DNA from: Actinacidiphila alni
GTDB lineage: Bacteria; Actinomycetota; Actinomycetes; Streptomycetales; Streptomycetaceae
Reading direction: 5' to 3'
NCBI RefSeq assembly: GCF_900112845.1
Contig: NZ_FONG01000015.1
Location: 62,001 to 126,000 of the forward strand
Length of the DNA stretch: 64,000 nt
Shown here in pieces: positions 8,891 to 15,776 of the stretch. The notes under the pieces are model-generated. The model was not told the origin of the DNA, did not search any database, and saw nothing but the letters and a program-made list of their open reading frames with translations. The translations under genes and the position numbers were made by a program. How positions within the stretch are numbered: the first letter of the stretch is position 1; every line of letters begins with the position of its first letter.

Positions 8891-11266
8891 GTGACCACGG
8901 ACCCGCCCCGCCCGCCCAGGAACCATGCCGCGCCGCCACCGGACCCGCGCGGCGGCTTCGCCGTGCCCGAGGGCGCGGCGCCCGCCGAGCAGCCCGGTCA
9001 CCAGGAGCTGCCCCGCGCCGCCCGCGACTTCGGTCCGGCGCGGGACTCCGGTCCGGCCCGGGACCGGCACGGCGAGCGGCGGCCCGACGCCATACCCGGC
9101 GGAGACGCGGGATCGGCGCGTCCGCACGAGCAGCACGAGCGGCACGAGGAGTCCGGCGGGGCGGGCGGGCCCGACGGGCGGTACGGCGATCAGCACGGTG
9201 AGCAGTACGGCGAGGACAAAGAGCACGACCAGTACGACGAGCACGACGAAGACGACGTGGCCGACGGGGTGGGCGGGGTGAGCGGCGTGCCGGATACGCA
9301 GCGGGGGCCGGCGGGTCCCACGGCCGGGGCGGAGCCGCACCTGCCGGACGTACCGGCGCCTCCCGTGCCGCAGGGCCTGGACCCGGGACCGGCCGCGGGA
9401 TCGGGCTGGACGACACCGCAGGAGGGCGAGTCGCTGGCCTCCTTCGTCAGCACCCCGCCGCGCGGCACGCCGCTGGAAGCGGCGGGACACCCCGGCGACG
9501 AGGATTCTGTGGGGATGCGCATCCCGATGCCCGCGCAGACCGGCCCCGAGGCCGACCGGCTGCGGTACGTGGGCGCCGCCACCCGGCGGATCGCCCGCGG
9601 TCTCGACCTCGACGAGATCCTGCTGGGCCTGTGCCGCTCGGCGGTGCCCGCCTTCGCCGACGCCATCCTGGTCTATCTGCGCGACCCGCTGCCGGTCGGC
9701 GACGAACGCCCCTCGGGCCCGCTGCGGCTGCGCCTGCGGCGCGCGGACGGCGGCCTGGAGGAGCCCGGCGACCCGCTGGAGAGCGCGACCGCCCCGGTCG
9801 GCGCGGCGCCGCTGCTGCCCGCCCTGGAGTCCTCGTACGGCGGCGCCGCCGAGTCCATCGCCGTGCTGCTCGACGGGCCGCTGGCCGAGGTGCTGCGCGG
9901 GGTGCGGCCGGTGTTCGCGGAGTCGCCGCGGGCCGCCGACGCGCTCGCCGAACTCCTCGGGCGGCCCGAGCGCTCCGACACCCCGCTGCCGGGCCTGCCG
10001 ACCGGCCGCCGCGCCCTGCTCGCGCCGCTGCGCGGCCGGCGCCGGGTGATCGGCGCGGCCGTGCTGCTGCGGCGCGCCGACCGCTCCCCCTTCGAGCCCG
10101 ACGACCTGCTGGTGGCGGCGCAGCTGGCCACCCACACCGCGCTGGGCGTCGACAAGGCGGTGCTGTACGGGCGCGAGGCGTACATCGCCGACGCCCTCCA
10201 GCGCGAGATGCTGCCGGACTCGCTGCCGCAGCCCACCGGTGTGCAGCTGGCCAGCAGATACCTTCCGGCGGCCGAGTCCGCCCGGGTCGGCGGCGACTGG
10301 TACGACGCGATCCCGCTGCCCGGCAGCCGGGTCGCCCTCGTCGTCGGTGACGTGATGGGCCACTCCATGACGTCCGCGGCGATCATGGGCCAGCTCCGCA
10401 CCACCGTGCAGACCCTGGCCGGGCTCGACCTCGCACCGCAGGAAGTCCTCTACCACCTGGACGAACAGGCCCAGCGGCTTGGCCAGGACCGGATGGCGAC
10501 CTGCGTCTACGCCGTCTACGACCCGATCGCGCACCGCCTGGTCGTCGCCAACGCCGGCCACCCGCCGCCCGTGCTGCTGCACGCCGACGGCCTCGCCGAA
10601 GTGCTCCGGGTGCCGCCCGGCGCGCCGATCGGCGTCGGCGGTGTGCCCTTCGAGGCCGTCGAGCTGCCCGCCCCCGCCGGGGCGACGCTGCTGCTCTACA
10701 CCGACGGTCTGGTGGAGTCCCGCAGCCGCGACGTCTGGGGCGGCATCGAGCTGCTGCGCGAGCGGCTGCACGACGCCGCCAGCGTCGTCTCGCCGCCGCC
10801 GCTGGAGCCGCTGTGCGACGAGGTGCTGGAGATCCTCGGCCCCGGCGACCGCGACGACGACATCGCGCTGCTGGCCGCCCGCTTCGACGGGATCTCGCCC
10901 AGCGACGTCGCCTACTGGTTCCTGGAGCCGCACCCCCAGACGCCCGGCCGCGCCCGCCGCCTGATCCGCCAGGCGCTGCGCCGCTGGGACCTGGAGGAGC
11001 AGTCCGACGCCGCCGAGCTGCTGGTCAGCGAGATCGTCACCAACGCGGTGCGGTACGCCGAGCGGCCCATCACCCTGCGCCTGCTCCGTACGGACGTCCT
11101 GCGCTGCGAGGTCGGCGACGACGCGCCGCTGCTCCCCCGCATGCGGCACGCGGCCCCCGAGGAGGAGGGCGGCCGCGGCCTCTACCTCGTCAACCGCATG
11201 GCCCAACGCTGGGGCGCGACCCGCTTGGGCGCGGGCAAGGTGGTGTGGTTCGAGCTGCCGCTGTGA
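8891..11266 (+). CDS. GAF - PP2C (SpoIIE) phosphatase - HATPase regulator
   Basis: 791 residues, GTG 8891. Order of parts: a disordered ~200-residue N-terminus rich in Pro, then in Glu/His/Asp (DKEHDQYDEHDEDD); a GAF-like sensor ~220-430 (ARGLDLDEILLGLCRSAVPAFAD); a SpoIIE/PP2C domain ~434-665 with the metal motifs GGDWYDAIPL and GDVMGHS and a late GPGDRDDDIALL; and an anti-sigma-type HATPase_c ~670-791 (AELLVSEIVTNAVRYA, GGRGLYLVNRMAQRWG). Such proteins dephosphorylate anti-sigma-factor antagonists and may also bind or phosphorylate them, controlling alternative sigma factors. No partner STAS gene lies nearby, so the target is encoded elsewhere. Confidence 0.9.
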   Translation: MTTDPPRPPRNHAAPPPDPRGGFAVPEGAAPAEQPGHQELPRAARDFGPARDSGPARDRHGERRPDAIPGGDAGSARPHEQHERHEESGGAGGPDGRYGDQHGEQYGEDKEHDQYDEHDEDDVADGVGGVSGVPDTQRGPAGPTAGAEPHLPDVPAPPVPQGLDPGPAAGSGWTTPQEGESLASFVSTPPRGTPLEAAGHPGDEDSVGMRIPMPAQTGPEADRLRYVGAATRRIARGLDLDEILLGLCRSAVPAFADAILVYLRDPLPVGDERPSGPLRLRLRRADGGLEEPGDPLESATAPVGAAPLLPALESSYGGAAESIAVLLDGPLAEVLRGVRPVFAESPRAADALAELLGRPERSDTPLPGLPTGRRALLAPLRGRRRVIGAAVLLRRADRSPFEPDDLLVAAQLATHTALGVDKAVLYGREAYIADALQREMLPDSLPQPTGVQLASRYLPAAESARVGGDWYDAIPLPGSRVALVVGDVMGHSMTSAAIMGQLRTTVQTLAGLDLAPQEVLYHLDEQAQRLGQDRMATCVYAVYDPIAHRLVVANAGHPPPVLLHADGLAEVLRVPPGAPIGVGGVPFEAVELPAPAGATLLLYTDGLVESRSRDVWGGIELLRERLHDAASVVSPPPLEPLCDEVLEILGPGDRDDDIALLAARFDGISPSDVAYWFLEPHPQTPGRARRLIRQALRRWDLEEQSDAAELLVSEIVTNAVRYAERPITLRLLRTDVLRCEVGDDAPLLPRMRHAAPEEEGGRGLYLVNRMAQRWGATRLGAGKVVWFELPL

Positions 11267-11617
11267 GCGGTGCCTCCACGGACCAAGCAGGCACCGTGTA
11301 GCCATCGAGCCGAAGGGCGCGCCGGTGTCGAAAGGGAGAACGCGCACAGGCCGTGAGGAACGAGCGGCCGAGCACGATCGACTGTCGACACCGGGTCTAA
11401 GCGCCCGGAGGCGAGAGGGCGGCAAAAAAGGGGCAAGGACGGTACGCATACGGAGTGAGGGCTCCCACGTACCAGGCACCGTACCCGCACTCGCGGAAGA
11501 GGGTGTCCGATCACCTAACGTCACCTCACGATCGCTCAACGTGCCGGGAAGCACGTTCGGTGGGAGTGTGGGTAGCAGCCCGGCCGGACGGCATTCCCGA
11601 GCGGGAGGAGACTCTCG
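11267..11617. promoter_or_regulatory. Catalase 5' region with a 21-bp-spaced direct repeat
   Basis: 351 bp without a supportable gene. It holds GATCACCTAACGT (11509-11521) and GATCGCTCAACGT (11530-11542), 10 of 13 bases identical and exactly 21 bp apart, i.e. on the same helix face, ~80-110 bp before the catalase start. A GGGAGGAG ribosome site is at 11603-11610. The repeat is a candidate activator or repressor site; the binding protein is unknown. Confidence 0.35.
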
Positions 11618-13063
11618 ATGGCCACCCCGTACACGACGAACAACGCAGGCATCCCGGTGGAGAGCGATGAACATTCGCTGACCGTGGGGCCCGACGGGCC
11701 GATCCTGCTGCAGGATCACTATCTGATCGAGAAGATGGCCCAGTTCAACCGGGAGCGCGTCCCGGAAAGGGTGGTGCACGCCAAGGGCAGCGGCGCGTAC
11801 GGCCGGTTCGAAGTGACCAACGACGTCAGCCAGTTCACCCGGGCGGACCTGTTCCAGCCGGGGCGGCGGACGGAGATGCTGGCGCGGTTCTCGACGGTGG
11901 CGGGCGAGCAGGGCAGCCCGGACACCTGGCGAGACCCGCGCGGCTTCGCGCTGAAGTTCTATACGGAGCACGGCAATTACGACCTGGTGGGCAACAACAC
12001 CCCGGTGTTCTTCGTGCGGGACACGATCAAGTTCCAGGACTTCATCAGGTCGCAGAAGCGCCGCCCGGACAACGGGCTGCGCGACAACGACATGCAGTGG
12101 GACTTCTGGACGCTGTCGCCGGAGTCGGCGCACCAGGTGACCTGGCTGATGGGCGACCGCGGCATCCCCAAGTCGTACCGGCACATGAACGGCTACGGCT
12201 CCCACACGTACATGTGGATCAACGGCGCCGGCACCAAGTTCTGGGTGAAGTACCACTTCAAGACCGACCAGGGCATCGACTTCCTGACACAGGCGGACGC
12301 CGACACGCTGGCCGGGGAGAACGCGGACTACCACCGGCAGGACCTGTGGGAGTCCATCGACCGGGGCGAGCACCCGTCGTGGACGCTGTACGTGCAGGTC
12401 ATGCCGTTCGAGGACGCGGCGGACTACCGCTTCAACCCGTTCGACCTGACGAAGGTGTGGCCGCACGGCGACTACCCGCTGATCGAGGTCGGCCGGATGA
12501 CGCTGGACCGCAATCCGGAGGACTTCTTCGTGCACATCGAGCAGGCCGCGTTCGAGCCCGCGAACATGGTGCCGGGCATCGGCCCGTCGCCGGACAAGAT
12601 GCTGCTCGGCCGGCTCTTCTCGTACCCCGACACGCACCGCTACCGGATCGGGCCCAACTACGCGCAGCTGCCGCCGAACCGGCCGCACTCGCCGGTCAAC
12701 TCCTATGCCAAGGACGGCCCGATGCGGTACGAGCCGGCCAACACCGGCGCGCCGTACGCGCCCAACTCCTACGGCGGGCCCGCCGCTTCGCCACAGGCGT
12801 ACGGGGAGATCGCGGGCTGGCAGGCGGCCGGCGAGATGGTGCGGGAGGCGTACGCGCTGCACGCGGAGGACGACGACTTCGGGCAGCCGGGCACGATGGT
12901 GCGCGAGGTGCTGGACGACGCGGCGCGCGAGCGGCTGGTCGGGAATGTGGCCGGCCATCTCCGCGACGGCGTGAGCGCGCCGGTGCTGGAGCGGGCGCTG
13001 ACGTACTGGCGCAGCATCGACCAGGGCATCGGCGACCGGATCGCCGCGGCCGTGAAGAGCTGA
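11618..13063 (+). CDS. katA: Monofunctional heme catalase, small-subunit type
   Basis: 481 residues, ATG 11618 after GGGAGGAG. Dismutates hydrogen peroxide to water and oxygen in the cytoplasm. Key residues are readable: distal His54 in VVHAKGSGAYG, distal Asn127 in VGNNTPVFFVRD, and proximal heme-ligand Tyr336 in RLFSYPDTHRYRIGPNY. Length and motifs fit clade 3 small-subunit, NADPH-binding catalases. It stands alone, with its own long 5' region and a hairpin terminator at 13099-13140. The symbol is by family; the actual paralogue name in this organism cannot be known. Confidence 0.95.
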   Translation: MATPYTTNNAGIPVESDEHSLTVGPDGPILLQDHYLIEKMAQFNRERVPERVVHAKGSGAYGRFEVTNDVSQFTRADLFQPGRRTEMLARFSTVAGEQGSPDTWRDPRGFALKFYTEHGNYDLVGNNTPVFFVRDTIKFQDFIRSQKRRPDNGLRDNDMQWDFWTLSPESAHQVTWLMGDRGIPKSYRHMNGYGSHTYMWINGAGTKFWVKYHFKTDQGIDFLTQADADTLAGENADYHRQDLWESIDRGEHPSWTLYVQVMPFEDAADYRFNPFDLTKVWPHGDYPLIEVGRMTLDRNPEDFFVHIEQAAFEPANMVPGIGPSPDKMLLGRLFSYPDTHRYRIGPNYAQLPPNRPHSPVNSYAKDGPMRYEPANTGAPYAPNSYGGPAASPQAYGEIAGWQAAGEMVREAYALHAEDDDFGQPGTMVREVLDDAARERLVGNVAGHLRDGVSAPVLERALTYWRSIDQGIGDRIAAAVKS

Positions 13064-13098
13064 CCCGCTCGGCCGCGAGCCGGTCCGCCCACCGAAGC

Positions 13099-13140
13099 GC
13101 AGCCCCGAGGCACGTGATCATGTCCCGTGCCCGGGGCTGC
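13099..13140 (+). terminator. Catalase terminator hairpin
   Basis: GCAGCCCCGAGGCACG (13099-13114) pairs with CGTGCCCGGGGCTGC (13126-13140), a 15-bp stem with one bulged A and an 11-nt loop. It lies 35 bp after the catalase stop. No U-tract follows, which is normal for actinobacterial hairpin terminators. Confidence 0.6.
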
Positions 13141-13219
13141 ATCGTGTCCCGGGGTGCATGGGTCCCTGAAAATGTGCTAACACTTTGATAGACACTTCCA
13201 GGGGAACGGGGAACACGCC

Positions 13220-14170
13220 ATGTCGGAGCAGATTCAGCCCGCGGCCGGAGCGCCGGACGTACCGGAGATGCCCGCGCCGCGGGTGCAGGAGCGGCGCGCG
13301 GTCGGTATGCCGGGTCTGCCCTTCCTGCTGCTCGCGCTGCTGGTGATCGCGGGTGGCGCGGGCCTGGTCGTCGCGGGCGGGGCGCGCGCGAACGGCCAGG
13401 GCGGCGCGCTGGCGGGCACGATGATCGCGGTGGGGATCGTGATCGTCCTCGTCGCCTTCGTCACGCTCTTCGGCCTGACCCAGGTTGCGCCGGGCTCGGC
13501 GCGGGTGTGCCAGCTGTTCGGGCGCTACCAGGGCACCATCCGGCAGGACGGGCTGCGCTGGGTGAATCCGCTGACCAGCCGCCGCAAGATCTCCACCCGG
13601 CTGCGCAACCACGAGACCGCGGTGCTCAAGGTCAACGACGCCTACGGCAACCCGATCGAGCTGGCCGCGGTCGTGGTCTGGCAGGTCAGGGACACCGCGC
13701 AGGCGGTCTTCGAGGTGGACAACTTCGTGAAGTTCGTCGGCATCCAGACCGACACCGCCGTCCGGCACATCGCGACCAACTACCCGTACGACGCCCACGA
13801 CGGGCAGGCTCTGTCGCTGCGCGGCAATTCGGAGGACATCACCGAGCGGCTGTCGGCGGAGATCGCCGCGCGGGTCGAGGCGGCCGGCGTGAAGATCATC
13901 GAGTCGCGCTTCACGCACCTCGCCTACGCCCCGGAGATCGCCTCGGCGATGCTCCAGCGGCAGCAGGCGGGCGCGATCGTGTCGGCCCGGCAGACCATCG
14001 TGGACGGCGCGGTGGGCATGGTGGAGTCGGCGCTCGCGCGGATCGCCGAGCAGGGGATCGTGGAGCTGGACGAGGAGCGCAAGGCGTCCATGGTGAGCAA
14101 TCTGCTGGTGGTGCTGTGCGGCGACCGTGCCGCGCAGCCGGTGCTGAACACGGGCACTCTTTACCAGTGA
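13220..14170 (+). CDS. SPFH/band-7 membrane protein
   Basis: 316 residues, ATG 13220. Cytoplasmic N-terminus of ~40 residues, two closely spaced membrane segments (GLPFLLLALLVIAGGAGLVVAGG and GTMIAVGIVIVLVAFVTLFGLTQV), then an SPFH domain ~88-260 (APGSARVCQLFGRYQGTIRQDGLRWVNP; VDNFVKFVGIQTDTAVRHIA; RVEAAGVKIIESRFTHLAYAPEIASAM). The tail has the usual coiled/oligomerising region (QQAGAIVSARQTIVDGAVGMVE). SPFH proteins scaffold membrane microdomains and often regulate membrane proteases. The next gene starts inside its stop codon and encodes a ribbon-helix-helix protein, an arrangement suggesting obligate co-expression. Confidence 0.9.
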   Translation: MSEQIQPAAGAPDVPEMPAPRVQERRAVGMPGLPFLLLALLVIAGGAGLVVAGGARANGQGGALAGTMIAVGIVIVLVAFVTLFGLTQVAPGSARVCQLFGRYQGTIRQDGLRWVNPLTSRRKISTRLRNHETAVLKVNDAYGNPIELAAVVVWQVRDTAQAVFEVDNFVKFVGIQTDTAVRHIATNYPYDAHDGQALSLRGNSEDITERLSAEIAARVEAAGVKIIESRFTHLAYAPEIASAMLQRQQAGAIVSARQTIVDGAVGMVESALARIAEQGIVELDEERKASMVSNLLVVLCGDRAAQPVLNTGTLYQ

Positions 14171-14463
14171 CCACGTCCGACGAGGCGCCTGCCGAGCGGC
14201 CGGCGGCTCGCGCCCGCGCCCGCAAGCAGGTGCTGCTGCGGCTCGACCCCGCCGTGCACGACGCGCTCGCGTCGTGGGCGGCGGGCGAGCTGCGCAGCAC
14301 CAACGCGCAGATCGAATTCCTGCTCCGCCGCGCCCTGGCCGAGGCCGGCCGGCTGCCGTCGGCGGCCCGGCCCATCCCGCGCCGGGGCCGGCCCCCGAAG
14401 CAGCCCGAGAGCGCTGAGAACGCCGAGGGTACGGAAGGTACGGAGGGTGCGCCGGGCGGCTGA
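14167..14463 (+). CDS. Ribbon-helix-helix/Arc-like small protein coupled to SPFH gene
   Basis: 98 residues, GTG 14167 sharing GTGA with the SPFH stop, so translation is coupled. Residues ~18-60 fit a ribbon-helix-helix fold: KQVLLRLDPAVHDALASWAAGELRSTNAQIEFLLRRALAEAG, with a beta strand carrying basic and hydrophobic residues, then two helices. The C-terminal third is a disordered basic then acidic tail (RPIPRRGRPPKQPESAENAEG). A DNA-binding regulator is the family expectation. The coupling to a membrane SPFH protein raises the possibility that the pair acts as a membrane-tethered regulator (inference). Confidence 0.8.
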   Translation: MTTSDEAPAERPAARARARKQVLLRLDPAVHDALASWAAGELRSTNAQIEFLLRRALAEAGRLPSAARPIPRRGRPPKQPESAENAEGTEGTEGAPGG

Positions 14464-14517
14464 GCGGGCCGCCGCACGACCGCCGGGAGGCCCCCTGACG
14501 GGCCTCCCGGCACTCCT

Positions 14518-14552
14518 CACCATGGGTATACACACCATGTATACCCATGGTG
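14518..14552. promoter_or_regulatory. PadR operator: perfect 14+14 bp inverted repeat
   Basis: CACCATGGGTATAC (14518-14531) and GTATACCCATGGTG (14539-14552) are perfect inverted arms around a 7-nt spacer. The element ends 13 bp before the ATG of the padR gene, so the regulator probably represses its own operon, as PadR proteins do at AT-containing dyads. It also contains the only AT-rich bases suitable for a -10 here. Confidence 0.75.
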
Positions 14553-14565
14553 TAGTGTTCCCCGC

Positions 14566-15090
14566 ATGTCAATCGGCCACGCCCTCCTCGGGCTCCTGGA
14601 ATCCGGACCGCGCCACGGATACGACCTCAAGCGCGCCTTCGACGAACGCTTCGGGCACGACCGGCCGCTCGCGTACGGGCAGGTGTACTCGACCATGGCG
14701 CGGCTGCTCAAGAACGGTCTCGTCGAGGTCGACGGCATAGAGGCGGGCGGCGGCCCGGAACGCAAGCGGTACGCCATCACCGACGCGGGCGTCACCGACG
14801 TCGAGTCCTGGCTCGCGCAGCCGGAGAAGCCCGAGCCGTACCTCCAGACCACGCTCTACACCAAGGTCGTGCTGGCGCTGCTCACCGGCCGCCCGGCGGC
14901 CGATCTGCTGGACACCCAGCGCGCCGAGCACCTGCGGCTGATGCGCGAGCTGACCCGGCGCAAGACCGCGGGCGACCTCGCCGACCAACTCATCTGCGAC
15001 CACGCCCTGTTCCATCTGGAGGCGGACCTGCGGTGGCTGGAACTGACCAGTGCCCGGCTGGGCCAGCTCGCGGCGGAGGTGGCCCGATGA
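14566..15090 (+). CDS. PadR family transcriptional regulator
   Basis: 174 residues. Residues 1-80 are the PadR winged helix (ALLGLLESGPRHGYDLKRAFDERFG, PLAYGQVYSTMARLLKNGLVEVDG, ERKRYAITDAG). The C-terminal half is the helical dimerisation region of the longer PadR subgroup (Vir_act_alpha_C-like, TLYTKVVLALLTGR...RLMRELTRR). It is the first gene of a three-gene operon with the ABC ATPase (ATGA overlap) and FtsX permease, downstream of a strong dyad, which fits local control of the exporter in response to a toxic ligand. Confidence 0.92.
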   Translation: MSIGHALLGLLESGPRHGYDLKRAFDERFGHDRPLAYGQVYSTMARLLKNGLVEVDGIEAGGGPERKRYAITDAGVTDVESWLAQPEKPEPYLQTTLYTKVVLALLTGRPAADLLDTQRAEHLRLMRELTRRKTAGDLADQLICDHALFHLEADLRWLELTSARLGQLAAEVAR

Positions 15091-15776
15091 CCGCGCCGGC
15101 CGAGCCGCTGCTGACCGCCACCGGACTGCGCAAGTCCTACGGTCCCACCCCGGCGCTGGACGGCGCCGACTTCTCCATCAGGCCCGGCGAAGTGGTCGCC
15201 GTGATGGGTCCCTCGGGGTCCGGCAAGTCGACGCTGCTGCACTGCCTGGCCGGCATCGTCCGCGCCGACGCCGGCGATGTGCGCTACGACGGCCGCTCCA
15301 TGGCGGGCATGTCCGACGGCGAACGCAGCGCGCTGCGCCGCGCCGACTTCGGCTTCGTCTTCCAATTCGGCCAGCTCGTACCGGAATTGACCTGCCTGGA
15401 GAATGTCGCGATGCCGATGCGGCTGAGCGGCACCAAGCGCAGGGCCGCCGAGAAGCAGGCCGCGCTGTGGCTGGACCGCCTCGAGGTCGCCGATGTGGCG
15501 GGCAAGCGGCCCGGCGAGGTCTCCGGCGGGCAGGGCCAGCGGGTCGCCGTGGCACGGGCGTTGGTGTCCGGGCCGCGGGTGGTGTTCGCGGACGAGCCGA
15601 CCGGCGCGCTGGACTCGCTCAACGGCGAACGCGTGATGCGGCTGCTCACCGAGGCCGCGCACGACACCCGCGCCGCCGTCGTCCTGGTCACCCACGAGGC
15701 CCGCGTGGCCGCGTACTCCGACCGGGAGATCGTCGTCCGCGACGGCAAGTCGCGCGACATGGAGCGGGCCGCGTGA
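15087..15776 (+). CDS. ABC transporter ATP-binding protein (MacB/LolD-like)
   Basis: 229 residues, ATG 15087 overlapping the padR stop (ATGA); an in-frame start further up at 15033 would lie inside padR. Complete nucleotide-binding domain: Walker A GPSGSGKST at 41-49, signature SGGQGQRVAVARAL, Walker B VVFADEPTGALD, and switch His in VTHEARVA. The LTCLENVAMPMRL and EPTGALDS features place it in the MacB/LolD class that partners FtsX-type permeases, and the permease is the next gene. Confidence 0.93.
   Translation: MTAPAEPLLTATGLRKSYGPTPALDGADFSIRPGEVVAVMGPSGSGKSTLLHCLAGIVRADAGDVRYDGRSMAGMSDGERSALRRADFGFVFQFGQLVPELTCLENVAMPMRLSGTKRRAAEKQAALWLDRLEVADVAGKRPGEVSGGQGQRVAVARALVSGPRVVFADEPTGALDSLNGERVMRLLTEAAHDTRAAVVLVTHEARVAAYSDREIVVRDGKSRDMERAA

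Noticed and set aside
8768..12958. Very long open frame on the minus strand (about 1,400 codons) opposite the SpoIIE and catalase genes
   Set aside because: High-GC codon bias leaves antisense frames open. The product is Arg/Val/His-rich with no family motif, while the plus strand encodes clear SpoIIE and catalase domains.
13165..13200. CIRCE-like heat-shock element (GTGCTAACAC) before the SPFH gene
   Set aside because: Only one half-site resembles CIRCE; the inverted partner with 9-bp spacing is absent.
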